Part shown: piece by piece, positions 52,701 through 59,977 of the stretch
Numbering within the stretch: the stretch's first letter is position 1
How the letters are laid out: every line of letters begins with the position of its first letter
NCBI RefSeq assembly: GCF_900108225.1
Contig: NZ_FNUZ01000001.1
Span: forward strand, 620,001-684,000
DNA length: 64,000 nucleotides
Reading direction: 5' to 3'
DNA from: Thalassococcus halodurans
GTDB lineage: Bacteria; Pseudomonadota; Alphaproteobacteria; Rhodobacterales; Rhodobacteraceae
Program-made: the position numbers and the translations under genes
The notes under the pieces: generated by a model
Database searches by the model: none
What the model was told of the DNA's origin: nothing
Seen by the model: the letters and a program-made list of their open reading frames with translations, nothing else

Positions 52701-53437
52701 GAGCTGTCAGCACAGGCCTCGACCAGATAGGCTCGGGTGTCGGGGTGATTGAACATCTCCCATCGCTCCATGGCGGCGATGGCGTTCACCTTTCCCTCGG
52801 CAGCCATCCGGCGACCGGCCTCTAACAGGGCAGGTACATTCTGTTTGGCAAAGTCCGAGAAATCGAAAATCTTGGTCAGGCCACGGATATCATCGCGGCT
52901 GGCCCAGCGTCCGTCGTCGTTGAACACCACATCAAACAGATCGACAGCCGAACCACCCGCAGCCACGCAAATCTGCGCCGCAAATTCGGGCGACAGTGCG
53001 CAGTCCTTGGCATCGATCATTTCTCGGGGCCACCTGTTGGTTTGCTTGATCAACCCCTGCCCCGCGTTCGCGAACAACACCCTGAGCGGTTGCGGCACGT
53101 GTTTGGTGCCAACCAGAAAGTCGCGCGCTGATCCCATGGCAGCTGACAGCACCTCGCCATAGCGTGCCATCACCTCGGCGTCGTGCGCCTGCCGTGCGAT
53201 ATAGTTCCAGCGATTAATGGTGACGGCGTCATTGCTATACAGCCGGTCCAGTTCCAGCGTCTTGGCGACATCGACATTGGCAAGCGTAGACAGAACCGAG
53301 CCTTCGTCACCCCGCCCCACATAGGCAATCGCGGCGTCGCCCAAACCCTTTTGCACACCATTCAACCGCTTGAGATCCATCCCGATCGGGCCGCCAAGCA
53401 ATTCATTTTTCGAAAAAAGAGACAAAAGTTTTTTCAC
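49724..53437 (-). CDS. DUF4132 protein (YehI/MolR-like) heading the yeh-like operon
   Basis: A very large (1237-residue) soluble protein starting at GTG 53437, which has AGGG 7 bases upstream; an ATG at 53461 has no such site. HEAT-like helical repeats run through residues ~190-320 (LVEACADSSKAVRKMAVNVLM, MLTNGKVAVRGAMVDLLAGM) and ~620-720 (TRQDVRAGAAEWLADLGATGA). The C-terminal ~250 residues form the DUF4132 region (KRELKQVMTLQGERLYEALC, GRGRRGRAVPLGEVPG near the end). E. coli YehI is the named relative. Probably a scaffold or adaptor. Function unknown. Confidence 0.87.
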   Translation of the reverse strand: MKKLLSLFSKNELLGGPIGMDLKRLNGVQKGLGDAAIAYVGRGDEGSVLSTLANVDVAKTLELDRLYSNDAVTINRWNYIARQAHDAEVMARYGEVLSAAMGSARDFLVGTKHVPQPLRVLFANAGQGLIKQTNRWPREMIDAKDCALSPEFAAQICVAAGGSAVDLFDVVFNDDGRWASRDDIRGLTKIFDFSDFAKQNVPALLEAGRRMAAEGKVNAIAAMERWEMFNHPDTRAYLVEACADSSKAVRKMAVNVLMAQPEAEVLPMATDMLTNGKVAVRGAMVDLLAGMRSEAALNVLRDHLPAEKTARIKASIESALAVDLVTQASTGEDGDDNTGYIALDGTRVDIPPLAPLASEPDIWFGDDDKADLIKLIEKENEEIERRNANRSGRGYRPKPISTSLAGKIIKIFNGDPEDLDSKESRRLVSLIQHTLKDSWTTEALSRMAPKRALRCASVLERGFSAAFNQSGWSAAQNFLVNYVNSENADYRHLEAMNVANKTVTYGPWADRKTREIKPGDLLRSELASEWTYYDIADLNSDALWPLLAESFDLFDEAFGMRPPGEPAPRKLLAVQFLNLLPKTPQRYYGPLLELATGTGKTGRALAREMLKGAPGLEERAIALLEDTRQDVRAGAAEWLADLGATGAAKPLKARLKKEKSDLARAAILTALSRLGVELSDYVGPKALLAEAEKVLKKAKFDKLDWLISDHMPALKYKGGQKVPPEVIKAWLFLANKLKQPGGNALFDIYLDQLAPDSARTLSTWVFDAWIDYDTQRPPDEEAHAYAEKHADNNFKYNSRWIEGYTRERAYRDLFNGFKSNYLNSGAATKGILGLAKQIDPAHGAAVVRTYLKQHGSRTSQASALLDVLAAKGDPLSLQIVISAATRLKQKGVQAYAGELVNGVAEARNWSLDELADRTIPTAGLNDDGVLELPIGDDAKPYFARMDDDFKLVAFNPDGKPIKALPAGDDDNTKASKKQLSASKRELKQVMTLQGERLYEALCAERVWPVSDWQRDFRDHPLMGRLTERVIWLGVDGDGNAITAFRPTAEGDYVDAEDNEVDPESFANIRLAHGALLPDGAAEAWKTHLSDYEVKPLFAQFGRPLLAVEGDMPKETQIKDRHGWVTDTFTFRGVASKLGYERGEALDGGYFNEYVKNFRSAGLCAVIEFSGNCLPEENVAAAQMYLSFHKIMGKGRRGRAVPLGEVPGVLLSECWNDYRDMVAKGSYDPEWMKKMPWI

Positions 53438-53578
53438 CGGAACGCCCTGAATACATTTCACAATGCAACAAGACTCGCACGGTCACACGCACAACCCAAG
53501 AAAAATTTAAGAAACAATCACTCAACTCTTACCGGTTACCGCAATTCATCAACTTTCTCCGAAGCGGGACCTAGCAAC

Positions 53579-54550
53579 CTATGGGTCAGGAAACGCAAAC
53601 TCGACATATGAAAGGTAGTGATCCGAACCCTGATCTTTCGGCGAATTGATCACATCGGCCTTTCCCGTGCGCAATTCCCAGAGTGCCTTTGACACCAAAA
53701 TGAAATCGATCTGCGCCCATTCATCAACGCGGCTACCATCTGCCTGAGGTCTTTGCCAAACGTGCGTATCCCGCGGGCGTCGCGAAGCAGAATGCGGCGC
53801 GACATCAGCCTGCTCAATCAATGTCATCGCGTCTGTTAGCCCCAGTGGGTTGCCAGCCCCAACAAGCGGCGCAAGGGCGTCACTGTCCGAAGTATCATTC
53901 AGGTCTCCCAGAACTACGAAACGGTCGTTGTCGATATCTACGGCACGCGACACGACATCCACTACCTTTTCCGCTTCCGCTCTGCGCTTTACTGTATTGA
54001 GAGCTTGCCGCGCCTCATACTCGTCAGGGTCTTTGAACGGATCTACACCTGTGTATTTTGACTTTAAGTGGCAAATGAAAACTGTCAGCAGGACCTCTTG
54101 CTGCGCTTCATCCATGATTTCAATTTGCAAACAATCCCGACCGAAACGATGCAAGCGCCCATCGCCGCGTCGGAATTTCTCGTACTTGTGGCTTGTAACT
54201 CGCCCGATGCGAAACCGCTTCGAACACAGTAGAGCCAAGTCTATTCCACGTGGGTCGTTTGACGGCTGCGACACAACGCCTGTTTGCGCCCCATATTCCG
54301 GCCCGACACTTGCCTGAACAAAATCCAGCAATGCGCCAAAGTTTTCGATTTCTTGCAGCCCAACGATATCGATTGCCCGACCGTCTACGCCATTTTCCCG
54401 AATACGGCTTGCCACATCAAAGGCGTGTGCCCTCGATTTGGGGCTGCTTCGAAATCGCCCATACATGTCATCCCCAACAGAATAGGGATCATCAAAACGG
54501 TCGAATAAATTTTCAACGTTGTAGGTTGCGATGCGAAATGGTCTGGCCAT
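53579..54550 (-). CDS. Endonuclease/exonuclease/phosphatase (EEP) family protein
   Basis: A 323-residue protein with the EEP fold motifs: FRIATYNVENLFDRFDD at the N-terminus (metal-binding Asn), IVGLQEIENFGALLDF (Glu ligand), LLTVFICHLKSKY (His), VVLGDLNDTSDS (Asp/Asn), QIDFILVSK and DQGSDHYLSYVEF (final catalytic Asp-His). All catalytic positions look intact, so it should be active on nucleic acid or a phosphoester. No signal peptide is seen, so it is probably cytoplasmic. It is the most downstream gene of the accessory cassette, 133 bases after the protease gene, and less G+C-rich than the genes to its left. Confidence 0.87.
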   Translation of the reverse strand: MARPFRIATYNVENLFDRFDDPYSVGDDMYGRFRSSPKSRAHAFDVASRIRENGVDGRAIDIVGLQEIENFGALLDFVQASVGPEYGAQTGVVSQPSNDPRGIDLALLCSKRFRIGRVTSHKYEKFRRGDGRLHRFGRDCLQIEIMDEAQQEVLLTVFICHLKSKYTGVDPFKDPDEYEARQALNTVKRRAEAEKVVDVVSRAVDIDNDRFVVLGDLNDTSDSDALAPLVGAGNPLGLTDAMTLIEQADVAPHSASRRPRDTHVWQRPQADGSRVDEWAQIDFILVSKALWELRTGKADVINSPKDQGSDHYLSYVEFAFPDP

Positions 54551-54653
54551 TGAAGATATCCAATCATGATAATGTCAGCGTTAAAATTCTTTCTGATAGG
54601 CGTTTCGGAAGCTTAGCTCGTCAAAAGTGGCTCGAAACGAACACCCACAATTG

Positions 54654-54680
54654 TCAGGCCGCAGAAGAAATGCGGCCTGA
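54654..54680 (+). terminator. Strong hairpin after the protease gene, U tract on the plus strand
   Basis: TCAGGCCGCA-N7-TGCGGCCTGA is a perfect 10-bp stem. In the plus direction it is followed by TTTTTA and reads as a classic intrinsic terminator. In the minus direction, the direction of the adjacent genes, it lies just after the protease stop but is followed by CAATTG. It may therefore stop antisense transcription entering from the left, or act as a weak minus-strand terminator. Confidence 0.6.
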
Positions 54681-54683
54681 TTT

Positions 54684-56846
54684 TTATGCGACTGGCACAG
54701 AGCGTGCCGGCTTACTCCGCGTGACGTGCGGGACGGTCAGCGTTCCCGCGCGGGCGATATGTTTTTCCAGTGTCACTGGGCCAGACGTTTCAGTGTGTGG
54801 CAAAGGCAGAGGCCCAGACATTTGCGCCGTGAAATCAGCACCTGCTGCAGCGTTTAGCACCATAATTCGACTGGCGGCGGGTGACGCGCCACTGGTGCCT
54901 GACAAATGTGTACCCGAACCACTTCGCACACCAATCGATGCTGTTCCCGCCAATAGTTGGCTTTTATCAGACACGGCCGCATAGGAGGTCGCCGCCCCCC
55001 AATGGCCTGTTGTTCCATCGCCCTTCAGGGTCAAACCGCTAGCTCCGCTATACCAGCTGACTTTGCCGTTTGAGGCCGTGTAACCGGCAATTCTTGTGAC
55101 ATCGGGTGACGACGCAACGCCATTCATCCCGCCGTAGCCACGAATGAACCCAAGAGTTTCTGAATACTGTCTCAAGGGATGCTTGGGGCTATCGTTTTCC
55201 GTGTCATTCAGATCGACCAGCCTGCTTTGACGGCCCCCTGTATTCAGCATCGCAGGATCATCATCACGATGAACCCAGACGTTGATCTGCTGGTTTTCGG
55301 CAAGAGGAACACCTGAATTCTGGTGAACCTCGATGCGCCAGTTGCCAGAAGGCGCACGGCGGCTTTGCCCCCGAGTACTGATCGTGGGGATCAGCGCCAC
55401 CATCACGCGCCAACGAGACCCGCGGTGCAAATCGACAGACAACTGACCAATGTTCTCACCTTGCATCTCAAGCTCAGTGAACCGTCTTGGGTCGCCTCGA
55501 CCTTTGATATCAGTGTCGTCGTCCAGCGTTTCGTCGGCGCTGATATCGATTACTCCACCAGCCGTCAGACTGTACCCAGGCGGAGGAGTGACGGACACGG
55601 TATACCCGTCAGGGTCCATGCCCTCTGGTAGCCAGATCTCTAAGTAGCTTGAGGTGCGGTCATCTGGAAGAAGCTTCCATTCAAAGGCATATGATCCGGT
55701 TGCAATATCCGCACTGGTGATCTGCCCATGCATCGCGTGGGCAAAGTTGTTGCCCGTAGGCATGACAACCGCCGTTTTCGGCTGAAGGCTTTTGCGATCT
55801 TCCAAAAGCTCTTGGATAGCCAGTTCCATTTCCGACTTACCGTCATGGCGGCTTGCGCTCCAACCATATGAAAAGTTTACGACCAACGGCAGCTCTTCGG
55901 GATCGTCAGGGTCCGTTGAGTATTTTTCGGCAATCGCCCGGGCCCGGTTGAAAATGTAGTGCAAGGCGCTGAGCATATACATTTCCTTGCCAAAGCCCGA
56001 CGTGTCCCAAGCAATTGTGTTAGGCAACTGCACAGCAATAATCTGAATATCGTCGCCCATTTCATGGCTAGACACGCGCATGTCATTGCCTGCGCACATG
56101 CCCGCCACATGGGACCCATGCGTCGCATGGCGCCGCAAATGCGCACCCAGTTCGGCAATTGCTGGGTCGATGGCGCCGGACATCCGGTACAGCAGATCTT
56201 CGTCATCGCCCGACGCCGCCCGCAACGCGTTGATGTTGCCATTCATCAACTCGCGCCCAAAAGGTACAGCGCTGTGCGTGTCCGCTTCTGCTGACTGCAG
56301 CCAGATGTGGCTTATCCGGGTTTTACCATCACCATCCAAAAACGCTCGGTGCGCAAAAGGAATCCCATCATCAATCACACCAATGATCGCCTTGGGCCGA
56401 GTGGAGGGGACAACCCAATCTTCCATATCGCAGTGGGGACTATAGTCCGGCGACCATGCCTCGGGTGCGATAGGGAAATTTACCCTGAAACGCGGTTTTA
56501 CGCTGTCTGATTGCGGCGTTGACCTGACCTTTCCCAACATGTCCGCAATACTCGAGTCCTGAGCACGCGCTGATCGTCTGGCGTTTGTAGTCGCATCATG
56601 AAAGGCAAAAGGCGTAACAGACGGCGTGCGGTTCAGCGGGTTCCACAAGGGCGGCTTTCGGATGATCAGATCGGGGTCGTTTGGAAACTGATCCCCACCT
56701 TCCAGCAAAGCCGTGAAATACACAGAGTTTTCTTCACTGATCGCCGGAAACGCATAGGGACGTCCGAGTTCCTCGGAAAATACCCAGCGTTCGTAGGGAC
56801 CGGTATACCTGTCAATTCGTTTTGAGGGGGCTCTCTCTAAATACAT
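54684..56846 (-). CDS. S8 (subtilisin-like) serine protease without signal peptide
   Basis: A 720-residue protein with a complete subtilase triad: Asp in AIIGVIDDGIPFAH (about 159), His in ATHGSHVAGMCAG (about 243) and Ser in GTSGASPAAS (about 645). About 150 residues precede the catalytic Asp. A non-canonical segment of ~190 residues between His and Ser contains EIWLPEGMDPDGYTVSVTPP and other beta-rich stretches that may form an inserted domain. There is no Sec or Tat signal and no transmembrane helix, so it is likely intracellular or exported by an unusual route. It begins 3 bases after the PAP2-like gene, so the two are co-expressed. Target unknown. Confidence 0.88.
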   Translation of the reverse strand: MYLERAPSKRIDRYTGPYERWVFSEELGRPYAFPAISEENSVYFTALLEGGDQFPNDPDLIIRKPPLWNPLNRTPSVTPFAFHDATTNARRSARAQDSSIADMLGKVRSTPQSDSVKPRFRVNFPIAPEAWSPDYSPHCDMEDWVVPSTRPKAIIGVIDDGIPFAHRAFLDGDGKTRISHIWLQSAEADTHSAVPFGRELMNGNINALRAASGDDEDLLYRMSGAIDPAIAELGAHLRRHATHGSHVAGMCAGNDMRVSSHEMGDDIQIIAVQLPNTIAWDTSGFGKEMYMLSALHYIFNRARAIAEKYSTDPDDPEELPLVVNFSYGWSASRHDGKSEMELAIQELLEDRKSLQPKTAVVMPTGNNFAHAMHGQITSADIATGSYAFEWKLLPDDRTSSYLEIWLPEGMDPDGYTVSVTPPPGYSLTAGGVIDISADETLDDDTDIKGRGDPRRFTELEMQGENIGQLSVDLHRGSRWRVMVALIPTISTRGQSRRAPSGNWRIEVHQNSGVPLAENQQINVWVHRDDDPAMLNTGGRQSRLVDLNDTENDSPKHPLRQYSETLGFIRGYGGMNGVASSPDVTRIAGYTASNGKVSWYSGASGLTLKGDGTTGHWGAATSYAAVSDKSQLLAGTASIGVRSGSGTHLSGTSGASPAASRIMVLNAAAGADFTAQMSGPLPLPHTETSGPVTLEKHIARAGTLTVPHVTRSKPARSVPVA

Positions 56847-56849
56847 CCG

Positions 56850-57965
56850 TCATGCCCTCTGCTTTTCTGCAGCGGCTTCTGTCCAGAGCCACTCAAATGT
56901 CTGGCTAGACGACATAGTGAATGCTGCGCCCTCGGTGAGGCCATGATTTGAGGCCAGCGCCGCATCCTTAAAGTCATGATCGAAGAAATCAGAATTTCCG
57001 GCAACAAAGCTCAGGGACGGGGTCGCAGTTACAACACCGCACCGTTTTAAGATTGCGCGTCCGACGCTGACCCCAAGTGTCGCCCCTGCCCAACTGTCGA
57101 TGGGATAATGCACGCCAGCGACGGTCCGATTGACAGCAATCCGTTCGGCCAATCCGCGCAGAACTTTCAATCGACCGTCAGAGTCAGCCAACGACTGCCA
57201 CGTAGTGACCAACTCGGTCAGAACCGTTAGCGCGGCATATGCCTCGGTCGCGTGTGCCGACGGGAAGCTGCCGTGGCCCGGCGTCGGGATCATAGGCAGG
57301 ATGCGGCCATCCAACTGATCAGGGCGGCGTACGGCCAGTGCATGTTTTACCGCCATAGCGGCATGAGCAGCCAAGACCTGCGTTGCGGTCAGCAGTTCGA
57401 ATGTTCTCTTATGCTGACCTGCGTGAAGACCAAGGATCATTGAAAAATACGCTGTGGGAAAACCCAACTGTGAAATAATTTCAGCACTTCGATCAGGCCG
57501 CAGGTCAGCGTAGTCCAATACATGCTGGCACTGATCCCGCAACAGCGCTTCATCGGGCCGAGCAAGTGTTACGGCATCTGTTCCCTCAAACGTGAGTGTA
57601 ACAGTTTTAGCCGCGTCATCTGTGCGCCAATTCATATCGCGCAAGAAATCGGACACATATAGCGACCCGCGCACCCATGCCGCTGAACGACCAAGATTGT
57701 CGGGATCGTTAAAATTCAACTCTTCCGTTGCGCCTAAAGCGGCATTGCCTGCCAGATGGCGCAAAGCTTCTGCTGTGATCTGCAAGCCTGTTGTGGTTGT
57801 TCCGTCATATCCACCAGGATCTTCTGCGCCTAAAAACCCCCCAAGACCCGTTCCAAGGCCACCCAAGCCACCAAGACCCCCAAGCCCGCCAAGGCCACCC
57901 AGTCCTCCGAGACCTCCCAATCCACCAAGGCCGCCAAGTCCACCCAATCCACCGTACTGACTCAT
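56850..57965 (-). CDS. PAP2/vanadium-haloperoxidase-fold protein with N-terminal Gly-Gly-Leu repeat
   Basis: A 371-residue protein. Residues ~5-40 are about eleven tandem GGL tripeptides. The catalytic domain has the three PAP2/haloperoxidase signatures: KHALAVRRP (KX6RP), GSFPSAHATEAYA (PSxH, with Ala for the usual Gly) and NRTVAGVHYPIDSWAG (RX5HX3D, with Asn for the usual Ser before Arg). All phosphate/vanadate-coordinating Lys, Arg and His residues are kept. Members are acid phosphatases or vanadium haloperoxidases, and these cannot be told apart safely by eye. No signal peptide precedes the repeat. The middle gene of regulator-PAP2-protease, 22 bases after the regulator gene. Confidence 0.82.
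   Translation of the reverse strand: MSQYGGLGGLGGLGGLGGLGGLGGLGGLGGLGGLGGLGTGLGGFLGAEDPGGYDGTTTTGLQITAEALRHLAGNAALGATEELNFNDPDNLGRSAAWVRGSLYVSDFLRDMNWRTDDAAKTVTLTFEGTDAVTLARPDEALLRDQCQHVLDYADLRPDRSAEIISQLGFPTAYFSMILGLHAGQHKRTFELLTATQVLAAHAAMAVKHALAVRRPDQLDGRILPMIPTPGHGSFPSAHATEAYAALTVLTELVTTWQSLADSDGRLKVLRGLAERIAVNRTVAGVHYPIDSWAGATLGVSVGRAILKRCGVVTATPSLSFVAGNSDFFDHDFKDAALASNHGLTEGAAFTMSSSQTFEWLWTEAAAEKQRA
57850..57955 (-). repeat. Tandem nine-base repeat encoding Gly-Gly-Leu
   Basis: About eleven imperfect GGN-GGN-CTN/TTG units follow the first four codons of the PAP2-like gene. Units are multiples of three codons, so copy-number changes would keep the reading frame. Synonymous variation among units reduces perfect identity, which argues for selection on the peptide. 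Confidence 0.8.
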
Positions 57966-57987
57966 TAATTTATCCCCCTAAATAGAG

Positions 57988-59634
57988 TTAAGTAATGCCC
58001 GAAGCGGTCAATGCTTCGATGACCCGCAGACCGGCCTTATTGCCAGCCGACGGGTGGTTCCGTTTGTATTCATCGATGTTGAAGCTCGGATGGAACCGCA
58101 CCAGCTCTTGCGCTGATTTCCGTGCTTCTTCTGCGCGTCCCAAAAAATGTAGGGCTGTGGTACGCGTGCGCAGGGTCGACAGGTGACGATCGTTTTTCGC
58201 CAGCGATCTTTCCGCGCGTAGTAATGCTTCTTCAAAATTCTCGGCAGCAATATAAGCGCTGCTTGCAAGGCTGTCGTAGTAGTAGCCGAACGGGTCAATC
58301 GGCGACAGACATTGCGCAGTTTCCGTCGCTTTGATCGCGGCTGCCCCTTCATCCTGGAATGCCATTAGGGTGCCGCGCAACAACCACGACAAGGCTTCAT
58401 TGGGGTTCACGTCCAAAGCCGCGTTATAGCGCTGCTCGGCTACACCCATATTTTTCAACAGGTTATTGTGTGCAAACCCATCAATGGTCAGGCTAAAGCT
58501 ACAGTTTGAATCTGTATCCAAAGCCCGAGCCGTGCAATCAAGAGCCTTCTGAGTATCGTTGGAGCGTTCAGTACTGAAGCCTTTGAACACACTCAGGACA
58601 TACCATTTCGCTAACCACGCATGGGCAAGCGATACATTGGGCATTCGGCTGCAAGCTTCTTCTAGATAGGCACGGGACGACACGAAATCCCGCATCGGCG
58701 TACGGTGCATCAGTGAAACACCAGCGAGGATCAATTGATGGTCCTCAATCATCGGCAAAGGCCGATCCTTGACGTAATCGATGGTACTGTCAGCGATAGA
58801 GCGACCTATCGCTTGAATAACATTGACCAGCCGTGCCTGTAGCTGGTCCGAGAAACTGTCTGCGGGACAACTAAAGTGCCTGTTCCAAAGGATATCCCCG
58901 CCACGCGCATCGATAAAATCGAAATCAACGATCATTTCGCCGCTACGTTTCCGAAGCGTTCCGGTCACAACATAATCCACGTCCAACGTGTCTCGAACGG
59001 ACACCAGATCAATAGAACGTTGCGCCATTGCGCGACTAGACAGATGGGAAATGACGCTAAGCAAGTTGGACCGCGACAAAGACCTGCAAGCCTCTTCCGC
59101 GACCCAGTCAGCCATCACACGCATATTCGGATCAGTATCAAGCACGGCCAACGGCAAAACCGTCACCCTTGGACGTGGGCGCGTATGAGCCGCTTCAGGC
59201 GTGGTCGGGAAAAGGTTCAAGACCGCTTCCGGAGACTTCCGGATTTCGTCAACCCAGCGTGTAAACTGAGGCGCTGGAATGTTTAGATCATCAAGAAACA
59301 TCCCGTCGCGCGGAGATCCGAGCAGGCGCACGTAGTCCATGTTGATTTCGATATCGCGGTTGGTGGGGCGGATAAACCGATCAAAATCATCCCCCAGAAC
59401 CTTACGCATATCCGACAAGGCACGTCTAAGATTTTGGTGCCCGCTGTCATAACCTGCGTGCCCCCAGAGCGTTTCTTGCAAAAATGTCCGTGATCGCCGG
59501 CCGAACGGGGCCGTGACCAAAAGGGCAACGATCGCACGCTGCTTTGCGCTTTTTATCTCGCACGCAGGCCCGCCCGTTACGCGCACCAGACAAGTGCCGA
59601 ACAATGATATTTCCAACAATGAAGACACACCCAA
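57988..59634 (-). CDS. SARP-like transcriptional regulator with TolB-like and TPR regions
   Basis: A 548-residue regulator. Residues ~1-110 look like an OmpR/SARP-type winged helix (AKQRAIVALLVTAPFGRRSRTFLQETLWGHAGYDSGHQNLRRALSDMRKVLGDD). A TolB/FlgO-like segment spans about 150-290 (RVTVLPLAVLDTDPNMRVMADWVAEEACRSLSRS, VDYVVTGTLRKRSGEMIVDFDFIDARGGDILW). TPR-like helices fill about 310-540. The start is a TTG (59634) with AAGGA 7 bases upstream, or a GTG two codons later. It probably controls its own operon and the divergent small genes. The signal sensed is unknown. No transmembrane helix. Confidence 0.82.
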   Translation of the reverse strand: MGVSSLLEISLFGTCLVRVTGGPACEIKSAKQRAIVALLVTAPFGRRSRTFLQETLWGHAGYDSGHQNLRRALSDMRKVLGDDFDRFIRPTNRDIEINMDYVRLLGSPRDGMFLDDLNIPAPQFTRWVDEIRKSPEAVLNLFPTTPEAAHTRPRPRVTVLPLAVLDTDPNMRVMADWVAEEACRSLSRSNLLSVISHLSSRAMAQRSIDLVSVRDTLDVDYVVTGTLRKRSGEMIVDFDFIDARGGDILWNRHFSCPADSFSDQLQARLVNVIQAIGRSIADSTIDYVKDRPLPMIEDHQLILAGVSLMHRTPMRDFVSSRAYLEEACSRMPNVSLAHAWLAKWYVLSVFKGFSTERSNDTQKALDCTARALDTDSNCSFSLTIDGFAHNNLLKNMGVAEQRYNAALDVNPNEALSWLLRGTLMAFQDEGAAAIKATETAQCLSPIDPFGYYYDSLASSAYIAAENFEEALLRAERSLAKNDRHLSTLRTRTTALHFLGRAEEARKSAQELVRFHPSFNIDEYKRNHPSAGNKAGLRVIEALTASGIT

Positions 59635-59673
59635 ATTCCTATCCTTAGGGAAAGGTTAACACTCACCCCTCGC

Positions 59674-59753
59674 GTGAACCAAGGCTTTCACACTTTATTC
59701 ACGCACGCTCGCGGCGACGGCATCCTAAAGTGGGGGATGTGAAGTTTGTGAAG
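59674..59753. promoter_or_regulatory. GTGAA/TTCAC repeats in the divergent promoter, candidate SARP sites
   Basis: Five copies of GTGAA or its complement lie in 80 bases. TTTCACA (59686-59692) and ATTCACG (59697-59703) are direct heptamers exactly 11 bases apart. TGTGAAG (59738-59744 and 59747-59753) repeats with a 9-base period. GTGAA at 59674 forms an inverted pair with TTCAC at 59687. SARP activators are known to bind heptamer direct repeats spaced by 11 bases. Assignment to the neighbouring regulator is inferred. Confidence 0.55.
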
Positions 59754-59773
59754 GTTACAAAAGGACAAGCAGG

Positions 59774-59977
59774 ATGCCGACAAACAGTCCCAGTTCTCAG
59801 ATCGAAGACCTGGTCGACTTTTTCGGGCGCTGGCCCCGCATGCGACAAGAAGCAGTCAGTCTGCGCGAGGACCCTAAATTGGCCCCAGAACAGGCGACAA
59901 TGCTTGAGTGGATGATTTTCGTGATAGATCGGGTCGGCCCTGCGGACCTGGATCACCAAGAAGGATCAAATTTATGA
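59774..59977 (+). CDS. Small uncharacterised protein (67 aa) coupled to the next gene
   Basis: A 67-residue soluble, acidic protein (MPTNSPSSQIEDLVDFFGRW, then EQATMLEWMIFVIDRVGP). It looks like two short amphipathic helices. I recognise no family. The ATG follows AGGACAAGCAGG. Its stop overlaps the next start by 4 bases (ATGA), which strongly supports real translation. Divergent from the SARP-like regulator and preceded by the repeat cluster that may bind it. Confidence 0.7.
   Translation: MPTNSPSSQIEDLVDFFGRWPRMRQEAVSLREDPKLAPEQATMLEWMIFVIDRVGPADLDHQEGSNL

Noticed and set aside
43160-53437. Magnesium or cobalt chelatase (BchI/BchD) from the MoxR-VWA pair
   Set aside because: The AAA+ and VWA proteins resemble MoxR/YehP rather than ChlI/ChlD, no ChlH-size subunit is present, and the neighbours are DUF4132, DUF5682 and SWIM proteins.
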